NCBI RefSeq assembly: GCF_003584135.1
Contig: NZ_QXFI01000026.1
Span: 496,001-560,000, forward strand
DNA: 64,000 bases
Origin: Flagellimonas pelagia
GTDB taxonomy: Bacteria > Bacteroidota > Bacteroidia > Flavobacteriales > Flavobacteriaceae
Reading direction: 5' to 3'
The notes beneath the pieces are model-generated. The model saw only the letters and a program-made list of their open reading frames with translations, ran no database searches and had not been told where the DNA came from. How positions within the stretch are numbered: position 1 is the stretch's first letter; each line of letters opens with the position of its first letter. The translations under genes and the position numbers were made by a program. Positions 29,905 to 37,247 of this stretch are shown here, piece by piece.

Positions 29905-30375
29905 CTACGCCATTTGAACATCATACTCGTAAGCGACGATGCTTCTGTAATCATTTGGACTGAGCCCGGTGATTTTCTTAAAGGAAGAGTAAAAACTGTT
30001 CTTGCTATTGAAACCTACTTCGTACATGATGGCTTTTACACTTAACTGCGGATTGTTCTCAAGAAGATATTTCGCTTCTTTGATTCTGTAGTCATTTAGA
30101 AAAGAATAAAAGTTTTTGGAAAAATAAGTGTTGATGACTTGGGAGACTTTATACCTATTGTGTTGGATGTGGTTGGCTAGGTCATCAAGTCCGAGCTCGT
30201 TGTTGCGGTACAGCCTATCCTCATCGAAGGCCTTTTTGATCTTTTGTCTGATGGTATGGGCTTGATCTTGGGTAAGACCCGATTTCTTGTATTTTTTTTT
30301 TGGCCTCTCTGGGACCACCTTGGGAGTTTCATCGCCCAGGTACCTGGAAACGATTTGTATTAGTAGTCTTTTCAT
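29905..30375 (-). CDS. Short AraC-type DNA-binding protein
   Basis: A 156-residue protein consisting mainly of an AraC/XylS double helix-turn-helix (residues about 50-150) with the signature YEVGFNSKNSFYSSFKKITGLSPNDYR. The N-terminus has a lysine-rich segment (PERPKKKYKKSG) and no sensor domain. The region before the HTH (LYRNNELGLDDLANHIQHNRYKVSQVINTYF) strongly resembles that of the 526-residue neighbour, so the two are paralogous in their DNA-binding part. Likely a local regulator of the SusCD operon. It may be a truncated derivative of the membrane-bound type. Confidence 0.82.
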   Translation of the reverse strand: MKRLLIQIVSRYLGDETPKVVPERPKKKYKKSGLTQDQAHTIRQKIKKAFDEDRLYRNNELGLDDLANHIQHNRYKVSQVINTYFSKNFYSFLNDYRIKEAKYLLENNPQLSVKAIMYEVGFNSKNSFYSSFKKITGLSPNDYRSIVAYEYDVQMA

Positions 30376-30447
30376 TGCTCGATGATTTTGATTGATGACT
30401 ACTAGTTAGGAAGAATCCTTGTTAATTTAGGTGTTCCCGATAAGAGT

Positions 30448-31962
30448 TTACCTTGTTTTTGTGTTTATAAGATATTGACTTGGTGTTAGGTTGGTATCTT
30501 TTTTAAAAGCTTTATTGAAGGATACCTTGTTATTGTAGCCAACCTCGTAGGCAATGTCGATGATATTGCGTTCCTTTTCTTTTTTGAGCAACTCTTTGGC
30601 ATCGTTGATGCGATAGTGGTTCACAAATTCATGAAAACTCATGTTGAAGTGTTCGTTGATCAACTGGGAGGCATTATGGCGGGTGGTACCCAATTTTTCT
30701 GCCACCAGATCAAGGCTTATATCGTTTCGTCTATATAGTTTGTCCTTGTGAAAGATTTGATGAAGACTTTCCTTCAGTTCTAGGGAAAGACTTTCCGTTA
30801 ACCCAGATTTGACATATTTTGGAAACAATGGATTGGTGTAGGCATACTGTCCACTGAACACATTGGGCTGCACATTGGCGGCATACCCAATATAAAGTAC
30901 CATGGTGCTCATTAAAACGATAGGGGCATGGAAAAGAACCCCACTGTTTTTACCGGCAATAATGTAGAGCCCATAGACCAGATAGATCACTACATAGCTG
31001 ACATGTATGCCGTACATGTTTTTTTGCCAGATTCTTGTTTTTTTCTCGAGTCCCTTTTTGTTCTTGGTAATAATCAGATGTACAAAATAGGCGTAGACGG
31101 CCAAAGAAATAGCTTTTATGACGACCATTAATGTCAATTTTGTTGAGTCTCCTGGGTTTAGGCCTTGCTGTAACCTGTCCAACATCTGGTCTATTTTTTC
31201 CGGTCCAGTAAAGGCATAAACGTAGAAAATCATATAAATTACAAGACCTAGGGTTGGAAAAAAATGCCATAGGTCCGAGAATTTGAGTTCACTGGATTTT
31301 GAGACCCTTCTAAAGTATAGGAACAGTAAGGGGCCATAAAGAAAAGATGACCAGGTGGACATTAAATAGGTATGGGGAAATTCAAAAACATAATTAGTAT
31401 TGTTCACACAGATATTCAAAATGAACAGGGAATGGATAAAAACAAACAAGGAAATCAGTACTCTGGCCTGCAGATCAATGCTTTTGTTGAACAAGAGCAC
31501 GAACATAACATAAAACCCAATAATGGAAACAAAGAAGTATAATATGGACCATGCTGAAATTTTGGGTAAAACGGCACCTGATAATTTTGTGAATTCCTTG
31601 GTTTCCCGAATTTCATCAAAGCCTTCGTGTGATAGAAAATTGGGATGAAACTCTATTCTGAAATAGTCATAAATATAGGCAACGGATTCTTCTGGTTTGT
31701 GAATGGCCGCCTCACTAAGAGATAATTTTTTTAGGGTATGTACCTTTTGCTGAACATCCGACTCTTCCAAATTCTTTTCATAGATCGGAATCGCTTTTTC
31801 ATACCGATGGATGTTGAAATAGTAATCTGCCCATTCAATGGAGTCTTGAAAAGTGAGGTTGTAAAATTCCTTGCCATTTATTGCGTTGGGGGTATTCCCA
31901 TGCAAACAAATCACATAGAGCAATAGTAGAACTAAGACAATATTTTTGAAGAATTGTCTCAT
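30448..31962 (-). CDS. Membrane-anchored AraC-type regulator with 7TM-like sensor
   Basis: A 504-residue regulator from the start chosen here (MRQFFKNIVLVLLLLYVICLHG); the ORF is open for 22 more codons but that part lacks signal-like features. A periplasmic helical segment (about 25-115, TPR-like EKAIPIYEKNLEES) comes first. Then come seven or eight hydrophobic helices (about 125-360) and a C-terminal AraC HTH with YEVGYNNKVSFNKAFKKDTNLTPSQY. Such membrane-bound AraC proteins accompany SusCD loci in flavobacteria. It probably senses a periplasmic signal and controls the SusCD operon about 1 kb away. Confidence 0.85.
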   Translation of the reverse strand: MRQFFKNIVLVLLLLYVICLHGNTPNAINGKEFYNLTFQDSIEWADYYFNIHRYEKAIPIYEKNLEESDVQQKVHTLKKLSLSEAAIHKPEESVAYIYDYFRIEFHPNFLSHEGFDEIRETKEFTKLSGAVLPKISAWSILYFFVSIIGFYVMFVLLFNKSIDLQARVLISLFVFIHSLFILNICVNNTNYVFEFPHTYLMSTWSSFLYGPLLFLYFRRVSKSSELKFSDLWHFFPTLGLVIYMIFYVYAFTGPEKIDQMLDRLQQGLNPGDSTKLTLMVVIKAISLAVYAYFVHLIITKNKKGLEKKTRIWQKNMYGIHVSYVVIYLVYGLYIIAGKNSGVLFHAPIVLMSTMVLYIGYAANVQPNVFSGQYAYTNPLFPKYVKSGLTESLSLELKESLHQIFHKDKLYRRNDISLDLVAEKLGTTRHNASQLINEHFNMSFHEFVNHYRINDAKELLKKEKERNIIDIAYEVGYNNKVSFNKAFKKDTNLTPSQYLINTKTR

Positions 31963-32120
31963 TTTTGATTGATGATGAATTAACCTTGTTAACAATTTAT
32001 GAAAAACAAGTGTTAAATTCGTTAACAAACTATTAAAATAGGTAAGCCCCGATAATAATTTACTTGCTAAATCCCCAAAAAATGAGATAATGTGTATATG
32101 AAGTTTTACAAAACAAAAAA

Positions 32121-32150
32121 GCCGAGAACAATGTCTCGGCCTTCTTTTTT
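32121..32150 (-). terminator. Terminator following the tRNA-Met fragment
   Basis: Stem GCCGAGA/TCTCGGC with a 6-nt loop and a six-T run on the minus strand. It lies 8 bp downstream of the tRNA fragment's 3' end, as expected for the terminator of the original tRNA gene. A run of T on the plus strand too makes it potentially bidirectional. Confidence 0.8.
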
Positions 32151-32157
32151 AAGCTTT

Positions 32158-32202
32158 GTAGCGGGGACTGGACTCGAACCAGTGACCTTCGGGTTATGAG
32201 CC
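32158..32202 (-). other. 3' half of a tRNA-Met(CAT) gene: attachment-site remnant
   Basis: Read on the minus strand, 45 bp match the 3' part of a tRNA-Met: anticodon loop CTCATAA, the 3' anticodon stem CCCGA, variable loop, an intact T arm (ACTGG-TTCGAGT-CCAGT), then acceptor CCCCGCT and discriminator A. Upstream (32203 onward) the sequence stops being tRNA-like: the 5' anticodon stem reads TCAGG, which no longer pairs fully, and there is no D arm or 5' acceptor strand. The 3' half is followed by a terminator. This is the expected product of integration into a tRNA gene, with the element on the right side. The features fit initiator tRNA best, but elongator is not excluded. Confidence 0.85.
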
Positions 32203-32212
32203 TGACGGGTCA

Positions 32213-33224
32213 ATTTCCACCTATTTTAACTTACTGACTGACAGTTGGTTAATATTTTATTTTTAGCCCAAAACAGTACTTTTGTATGCGGTACCGTATG
32301 CGCTTTGGACAATTTGGACTCGTAATAACGAGTTGATTGTCAAATATATAAAAATCCTACGAACTCTAAGCGGATTTTCTGTTTTTAATATATACTGGGT
32401 TTTTGGTTCAAGAAAGCAATGATTTACCATGTCATTTGTGTTTTGATCTTGTGCGATGTGAATACAAATTTCAGATTTAAATCCAGTGTTGAACAATGAA
32501 TATAATTTGGTCGGGTATAGCCCTACCTATAGGTAAAAGCTATAGAAAACAAGTGCTCGATTATTTTCAATAAATTTTGAAAGGTTAGTTTATTATGGAG
32601 GAACATAAAGCCAATTGTGTTTAACATCAAAACAATTTACTTTTTTTGAGTTTGCCCAATCATAACACATGGTAAAATGAGATTCATGTTCCGTAATGGA
32701 AGAGATATGATGCTGTTTCTTTTGGAATTTTAGCTTCGAGTGGAAAAATATAAGGGGGACGTTTAAAATAAGATTGATGGTATAACTAGGTTCGTTCCAT
32801 GGCTTCCCATTTTTAGAGGGGAAATTCTTCACACTTGGATTACTTAACAAGTATTTTTTTATTAGTAAGTAAACCAAACACAAGCTGACACAAGATGTAA
32901 AAAGAATTACAAGGATAGAGAACCATTCAAGAACTGTAATCGCTTTCGTATGCGGCGTATTGCCTTTTTACCATTCCATTCTACTTTGTTTCCATGACAA
33001 TTTTTAGATTAAACAATATTTGAAATTTAATAGAGATAGTGGAAATACTTTATAACGTCCCTTTTTCCAAGAATTTTTTTGCGACGTTTATCTTTCGGGA
33101 GTATTTTATGAATACTATCTATTACCGTACCATTTAAGGGTAACATTTTTTTGGTAAATGGGTTTTTTCAATGCATAAACTATTGATTGGCAAAGAGAAA
33201 AGTAAGAATCACAACCAAAATGTA
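32213..33224. other. AT-rich gap between the tRNA remnant and the AbiEi gene
   Basis: About 1 kb with visibly low GC and no gene that I can name. It holds three copies of GTATGCG (32284-32290, 32296-32302 and 32948-32954), the first two flanking the palindrome GGTACC. It also holds one weak minus-strand ORF listed separately. No integrase or recombinase domain is visible. I read it as degenerated end of a mobile element. Confidence 0.5.
32593..32883 (-). CDS. Doubtful ORF, possible remnant of a one-helix membrane protein
   Basis: A 96-codon reading frame with no good start: the first candidate is TTG, and the frame is open 29 codons further upstream without ATG or GTG. That upstream part and the first residues form a hydrophobic helix (WFSILVILFTSCVSLCLVYLLI). 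The rest is lysine/asparagine-rich and hydrophilic, ending HNWLYVPP. It is not similar to anything I recognise. It could be a decayed or truncated gene of the integrated element, or chance in AT-rich DNA. Confidence 0.25.
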   Translation of the reverse strand: MCLVYLLIKKYLLSNPSVKNFPSKNGKPWNEPSYTINLILNVPLIFFHSKLKFQKKQHHISSITEHESHFTMCYDWANSKKVNCFDVKHNWLYVPP

Positions 33225-33255
33225 TTGTAACAAATATTTACTAAATTTGTTACAA
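33225..33255 (+). promoter_or_regulatory. Promoter and palindromic operator of the AbiEi-type gene
   Basis: A perfect 11-bp inverted repeat, TTGTAACAAAT (33225-33235) and ATTTGTTACAA (33245-33255), with a 9-bp spacer. The right arm overlaps TAAATTTG (33242-33249), an exact match to TAnnTTTG. The left arm begins with TTG at about the -33 position. Transcription would start near 33255. AbiEi antitoxins are known to repress their own promoters by binding inverted repeats, so this is the likely autoregulatory site. Confidence 0.75.
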
Positions 33256-33264
33256 AATAAGCCC

Positions 33265-33867
33265 GTGGAGAGTATCGAGTCCAAAATAAAGAAAAGTATT
33301 TCCAGGAAGAAACGGGGAGAGCTATTATTCCCTGACGACTTTCGGGGGCAGGGTTCATCCGAAGCGGTGCGTTTGGCCCTCCATAGATTGGAAAAGGAAG
33401 GTTATGTACAAAGGGTGGCCCAGGGCATCTATGTCCGTCCCAAAATAAGCAAGTATGCGGGGGAGGTATTGCCAACGGCAGAGGAAATCGCAAAGGCCAT
33501 AGCCAAAAGGGACAAGATAAGGTTGGTGCCTACCGGGGCATATGCCCTAAGTGCGCTGGGGCTCAGTACACAAGTTCCGATGAAACTTGTCTTTCTTACC
33601 GATGGAGCCCCTAGGGAAATAAAACTGGGCAAACGAAGCATAAAACTGAAGAAGACCACCCCCAAGAATCTATCGGCCAAGGGCGGGATAAGCAGATTGG
33701 TGATACAGGCCCTCCGTGAAATTGGTAAGGACAGATTAACGGAAGAGGAGGAAGCAAAAATCATGGCCCTTTTGAAAAAAGAAGACCAAAAGAACCTGCT
33801 CCATGATATGGAATTGGCACCGGTATGGGTACAGAAAATTATGGAAAAGAGCTTGGACATTGGATAA
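33265..33867 (+). CDS. AbiEi-type antitoxin (DUF6088 family)
   Basis: A 200-residue protein, from the GTG chosen because the promoter places the transcript start near 33255; the frame is open back to 33187. The N-terminal winged-helix region (about 1-65) has VRLALHRLEKEGYVQRVAQGIYVRPK, the DNA-binding part of AbiEi-like antitoxins. The C-terminal domain contains KIRLVPTGAYALSALGLSTQVP and SRLVIQALREIGKDRL. It belongs to type IV toxin-antitoxin systems, where the antitoxin counters an AbiEii nucleotidyltransferase toxin and represses its own operon. Its toxin gene, immediately downstream, is wrecked, so this is an orphan antitoxin. Confidence 0.8.
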   Translation: MESIESKIKKSISRKKRGELLFPDDFRGQGSSEAVRLALHRLEKEGYVQRVAQGIYVRPKISKYAGEVLPTAEEIAKAIAKRDKIRLVPTGAYALSALGLSTQVPMKLVFLTDGAPREIKLGKRSIKLKKTTPKNLSAKGGISRLVIQALREIGKDRLTEEEEAKIMALLKKEDQKNLLHDMELAPVWVQKIMEKSLDIG

Positions 33868-33960
33868 AACCACATTTTACAACATCCCCAAGAGGATAAA
33901 CTTGCCATCTATCAAAATGTAGGGAACAGAACGGCAGTATACAATTTTGCTGTTGAAAAG
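33860..33960 (+). pseudogene. AbiEii toxin remnant, frameshifted and truncated
   Basis: Overlapping the antitoxin stop, a TTG-started frame encodes DKTTFYNIP; then a shift of frame near 33892 gives EDKLAIYQNVGNRT...FAVEK. Joined, this resembles the first 35 or so residues of AbiEii/DUF1814 nucleotidyltransferase toxins, which start with an EKL-IYQ-V-N-T block leading to VEKD(W). Homology ends at the VEK motif (33960). What follows is unrelated sequence with the minus-strand gene starting its 3' end at 33996. The catalytic nucleotidyltransferase core is absent, so no toxin can be made. Confidence 0.65.
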
Positions 33961-33995
33961 GGTATGCTGCACGAGGAACCATATTTTGACTTCTT

Positions 33996-34307
33996 TCACG
34001 GATCCATGGATTTAGAGAATACTACAGTCCCGGATTCCAAATCGTGGATTCCAGGCTCCAGTACCTTGTCCAGGTACATCTTTAAATCAGATTTTGTAAA
34101 AATCTGCCGATACCCGGACCGCATGCCAGGGGCTTGGGCATAGCATAGATTATCCATACTATTTTCCCTTTCCATGTATTTCAACCCCAAGTGTTTGGCC
34201 AAGCGCATCTCAAATTCGGTTTTGATGTCCAGCTCCAACAGGGCCGTTTTGGTATAACGCACCGTATCGGTTTTGTTTATGAATATTTCTGAAAGCTTAA
34301 CTTGCAT
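33996..34307 (-). CDS. Conserved-looking hypothetical protein next to truncated haemoglobin
   Basis: A 103-residue protein from the ATG giving MQVKLSEIFINKTDTVRY; the frame is open 12 codons further. It starts 10 bp after the haemoglobin gene's stop, so the two form an operon. It is mostly alpha/beta with no signal peptide or transmembrane helix, and has two central tyrosines and one cysteine (LGLKYMERENSMDNLCYAQAPGMRSGYRQIF). I do not recognise the family. Its partner suggests a role in NO or haem-related stress. Its 3' end lies only 36 bp from the toxin remnant, so it borders a recombination junction. Confidence 0.6.
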   Translation of the reverse strand: MQVKLSEIFINKTDTVRYTKTALLELDIKTEFEMRLAKHLGLKYMERENSMDNLCYAQAPGMRSGYRQIFTKSDLKMYLDKVLEPGIHDLESGTVVFSKSMDP

Positions 34308-34317
34308 GGTATTGGGC

Positions 34318-34698
34318 TTATGTTCCTTTTTGGAAATATTCAATTTTCAATTGGAACATTTCCGCCATTTTTTCGGCACGGAACTTGGCCTCTGCCGCCT
34401 TTTCACCGATGAAATTTTCATCGACGGTCTGGATGAAGAGCTGTTTCCAACGGTCGAAATGTCTCCCTTGGACCGGTAGATTGGCGTGGGGGGCGAAGGG
34501 ACTGCCATAATAGGTGTGCTTCCCCAATAGGACGGTTTGCCAAAAACGGGACATTTTCTCCAAATGTGTTGGCCAATTTTCTTGGATAATTCCATTGAAA
34601 ATACCCGCCAATAGCTCATCTTTTCTGACTTTTCCATAAAAGAGATCCACCATTTGTCGTATTTCTTCCAAACTTGCAATTTCCTTTTTTCCTACCAT
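34318..34698 (-). CDS. Group III truncated haemoglobin
   Basis: A 126-residue haem protein of the truncated-haemoglobin group III. Key features are IFNGIIQENWPTHLEKMSRFW (helix C-E region with Trp42 and His45), the family block GSPFAPHANLP, and the proximal histidine His80 in QGRHFDRWKQLF. Group III members are associated with microaerobic and NO-exposed growth. It is the first gene of a two-gene minus-strand operon and diverges from the folate gene across a short promoter containing the GGATA-type dyad. Confidence 0.9.
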   Translation of the reverse strand: MVGKKEIASLEEIRQMVDLFYGKVRKDELLAGIFNGIIQENWPTHLEKMSRFWQTVLLGKHTYYGSPFAPHANLPVQGRHFDRWKQLFIQTVDENFIGEKAAEAKFRAEKMAEMFQLKIEYFQKGT

Positions 34699-34762
34699 TT
34701 CCAGAGCGGATTTTCGACAATGTCTAAAATTATAGGTAAAAATACGTTGATTTGAAAAATAA

Positions 34763-34778
34763 CGGATACTTTTATCCG
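34763..34778. promoter_or_regulatory. Dyad CGGATA-N4-TATCCG between haemoglobin and folate genes
   Basis: A perfect 6-bp dyad around CTTT. It contains TACTTTTA, close to the TAnnTTTG element for the plus-strand gene starting at 34788, and its half-site GGATA...TCCG matches the operators at 41315 and 41825. It is a likely target of an Rrf2 regulator. Confidence 0.5.
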
Positions 34779-34787
34779 ATATAATCC

Positions 34788-35369
34788 ATGGTTGTTATGA
34801 ATCCTATCCAGACACAAAAAAAGGATATAAGAAATAGGTTATTGGGCCAACGAGATCTTATACCCCATTTGATGAAGATGACCTATGACCAAAGAATCTG
34901 CCACTTCCTATGGGAGCTTATGGAACGGATGGGACACCAAACGGTACATACCTATCTTCCCATGGGTTCCGAGATCGATATTTTTCCATTTATTGGGAAA
35001 TGCCTTCAGCACAAAAAAACGATCATTGCCCCACAGACCTTGCCTGGAAGAAGGTTCAACAATTTGGAGCTTACATCCCTGCAAGATGTGGAGCTAGGGA
35101 TATTCGGAACAATGCATCCAGCAGGTAACAGGGTATTTGAGGGCTCCTATGACTTGATCGTTCTTCCTGGATTGGCCTGTGATGCTGAGAAATATCGAGT
35201 TGGATATGGGGGGGGATATTATGATACTTTTCTTGCGGACTGGCCCGAGGCCCATAAAGTAGGGGTCTTTTACCCTTTTCAGCAAATCGAAAAAGTTCCT
35301 CGAGAACCCCATGACATGCCCTTAGATGATCTTTTGATAGGTAGGGATGGATCAATCGTATTTAGCTAA
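34788..35369 (+). CDS. 5-formyltetrahydrofolate cyclo-ligase family protein
   Basis: A 193-residue enzyme of the MTHFS family, which converts 5-formyl-THF to 5,10-methenyl-THF using ATP. The diagnostic motif is DAEKYRVGYGGGYYDTFL (about residues 134-151), preceded by DLIVLPGLACD; the N-terminal KKDIRNRLLGQRDL supplies the basic nucleotide-binding part. Two starts are possible (34788 and 34797). It diverges from the truncated haemoglobin and has the GGATA dyad in its promoter, so it looks recruited into the anaerobic/nitrosative regulon. A second, housekeeping copy would be expected elsewhere. Confidence 0.9.
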   Translation: MVVMNPIQTQKKDIRNRLLGQRDLIPHLMKMTYDQRICHFLWELMERMGHQTVHTYLPMGSEIDIFPFIGKCLQHKKTIIAPQTLPGRRFNNLELTSLQDVELGIFGTMHPAGNRVFEGSYDLIVLPGLACDAEKYRVGYGGGYYDTFLADWPEAHKVGVFYPFQQIEKVPREPHDMPLDDLLIGRDGSIVFS

Positions 35370-35622
35370 ACTGTTTTTTTGGAATTTCCTTGCCCAAGAT
35401 TCCACCAACGGGGTAATTATATAATGGTGTCCTCTGTTTGATGCAAAGATTGCGTTTATCATTTACTTCAAGGCCGTGGTGTGTTTGGTATTGGATTCCC
35501 TTACATCGGATTTGAAGGCAATTAGTAGCTTGCGGCGAGGGAGGCCTTGGGTCATTTTGACAGGGAGCGAGAGTCCATTATATGGGAACCGATGACCAAA
35601 CAATCCACTGGAACCACACCGC

Positions 35623-36549
35623 TCATCGTGAAAGTTCCAACATTCGTTCAATGGGTATAGAAGCCTTTTGCATGAGGGTTTTGGGAAGATCGATATGGGG
35701 CGTTTCATGGTACAGGCAATGGTACAGTTTTTCCAAGGTATTGGCCTTCATAAAGGCGCATTCGCTGCAACCACAGGTATTGTCCTCATGGGAAGGGGCG
35801 GGGATCAACTGGGCCCCTGGGACCTCCTTCTGCATTTCGTGAAGGATACCGGCTTCCGTGGCCACAATGAACTTGTCCTTGGGAAACTTCTTGGCATGGG
35901 CAATCATTCCTGCCGTAGATCCTATATAATGGGCGATCTTGAGGATGTGGGACTCGGATTCGGGATGTGCCATGATCTGGGCATCGGGATGTTTTCGGTA
36001 AAGGTCGAACAGCTTGTCCATGCTAAAGGCCTCATGGACGACACAGCTCCCATCCCAGAGCAATAGTTCCCTGCCGGTTTGTTGAATCAGGTATTTGCCC
36101 AGATTTTTATCCGGTGCGAAGAGGATGGGACGGTCGGGAGGAAGGGACTTGATGATCTTTTCCGCATTGGAGGAGGTGCACACATAGTCGCTCATGGCCT
36201 TGATTTCCGCCGAACAATTGATATAGGTCAACACTATGTGGTCGGGGTGCGAATGGATGAAATCCCGAAAAGCTCCGGGAGGGCAGGAGTCCGCCAAGGA
36301 ACATCCTGCGGTCAGGTCGGGCAGGAGTACCTTTTTTTCGGGATTGAGGATCTTGGCCGTTTCCGCCATAAAGTGTACCCCGGCGAAGACTATGATATCC
36401 GAATGGGTATCAGCTGCCCGTTGGGAGAGTCCCAAACTGTCCCCAATATGGTCCGCGACCTCTTGGATTTCGGGGCGCTGGTAATAGTGGGCCAGAATGA
36501 CCGCATTTTTTTCTTTTTTGAGTCGTATGATCTTGTCCTGAAGGTCCAT
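35623..36549 (-). CDS. nadA: Quinolinate synthase A
   Basis: A 308-residue [4Fe-4S] enzyme that condenses iminoaspartate with dihydroxyacetone phosphate to quinolinate in NAD synthesis. Cluster cysteines are seen at Cys83 (AGCSLADSC), Cys169 (WDGSCVVH) and Cys264 (TCGCSEC). The substrate motif [22 protein letters not shown] near residue 21 is intact. No nadB or nadC is adjacent, so this is probably a condition-specific copy. Its promoter carries the same FNR-like box and spacing as the nos operon. Confidence 0.95.
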   Translation of the reverse strand: MDLQDKIIRLKKEKNAVILAHYYQRPEIQEVADHIGDSLGLSQRAADTHSDIIVFAGVHFMAETAKILNPEKKVLLPDLTAGCSLADSCPPGAFRDFIHSHPDHIVLTYINCSAEIKAMSDYVCTSSNAEKIIKSLPPDRPILFAPDKNLGKYLIQQTGRELLLWDGSCVVHEAFSMDKLFDLYRKHPDAQIMAHPESESHILKIAHYIGSTAGMIAHAKKFPKDKFIVATEAGILHEMQKEVPGAQLIPAPSHEDNTCGCSECAFMKANTLEKLYHCLYHETPHIDLPKTLMQKASIPIERMLELSR

Positions 36550-36647
36550 AACGTTCTTTCATTCCTATCTGTGCCATCGGTAAGGAAAGCACACTGTTTC
36601 TATTTCATGGCAATGGCCGTAGTTTTCGCTTTGATGGCCCTGACGGG

Positions 36648-36725
36648 CAAAACTATGGGGTGGCCGAAAACCACAACATGATTTTTATCATAATAAACAA
36701 TAAAATGATCTTTTTATTAGCTTTG
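36648..36725. promoter_or_regulatory. Divergent nadA / Rrf2 control region with FNR-like box and GGATA-family dyad
   Basis: For nadA (minus): TAGTTTTG at 36655-36648 is a perfect TAnnTTTG. Exactly 22 bp upstream is ATGAT-TTTT-ATCAT (36678-36691), a CRP/FNR-type dyad centred near -42. For the Rrf2 gene (plus): TAGCTTTG at 36718-36725 is a perfect TAnnTTTG, and directly before it lies the dyad AATAAAATGATCTTTTTATT (36699-36718). The first dyad suits activation, the second suits repression of the Rrf2 gene. Confidence 0.7.
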
Positions 36726-36748
36726 TGTCCCCATCCAAAAATGACAAC

Positions 36749-37192
36749 ATGCTCACAAATGCCGGGAAATATGCCATACGAGCCGTGATATATTTGGCCA
36801 TCCACAGCAGTGCCGACAAAAAATTGGGGGCCAAGACCATTGCCAATGCCCTGGAGATTCCCCAGGCATTTTTGGCACAATTGCTCCGAACCCTGACCGT
36901 GGACAAATTGATTTCCTCTTCCAAAGGGCCCGGGGGTGGTTTCTTTCTGGACGATGACGACCGGAAAAATACGCTTTGGCAGGTCATTGTGAGCATTGAT
37001 GGAGAACATCGCTTCCATGAATGTTTCCTGGGGCTCTCCAAATGTGACGATGCACATCCCTGTCCTATGCACCATATGGTGTCCCCCTTCAAAAAGGAGA
37101 TGCTGTTCAACTTCCAAGAGAGGACCATAGCCCAACTGATTGATGAAATCAAGGACAATGGCACCGTCGTATCCCTGAAGATGTCCCATTAA
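36749..37192 (+). CDS. Rrf2 family iron-sulfur-type regulator (paralogue 1)
   Basis: A 147-residue winged-helix regulator from the ATG giving MLTNAGKYAIRAVIYL, the family's standard N-terminus; an upstream in-frame GTG overlaps the -7 element and is excluded. The recognition region has ALEIPQAFLAQLLRTL and KGPGGGFFL. Three cysteines at 92, 99 and 105 (C-x6-C-x5-C) can hold an Fe-S cluster, as in IscR, NsrR and RsrR. It diverges from nadA and precedes the converging nrdD. Likely an O2, NO or redox sensor. Confidence 0.92.
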   Translation: MLTNAGKYAIRAVIYLAIHSSADKKLGAKTIANALEIPQAFLAQLLRTLTVDKLISSSKGPGGGFFLDDDDRKNTLWQVIVSIDGEHRFHECFLGLSKCDDAHPCPMHHMVSPFKKEMLFNFQERTIAQLIDEIKDNGTVVSLKMSH

Positions 37193-37247
37193 AGGGGGGC
37201 AATTTGATTATTTTTCCGACTTTCATCCAGATGCCAAAGACCAGCGT

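Noticed and set aside
32263-32496. A 77-codon minus-strand ORF considered as an integrase remnant
   Set aside because: No tyrosine-recombinase motif (R...HxxR...Y) is visible, and composition is that of AT-rich noncoding DNA.
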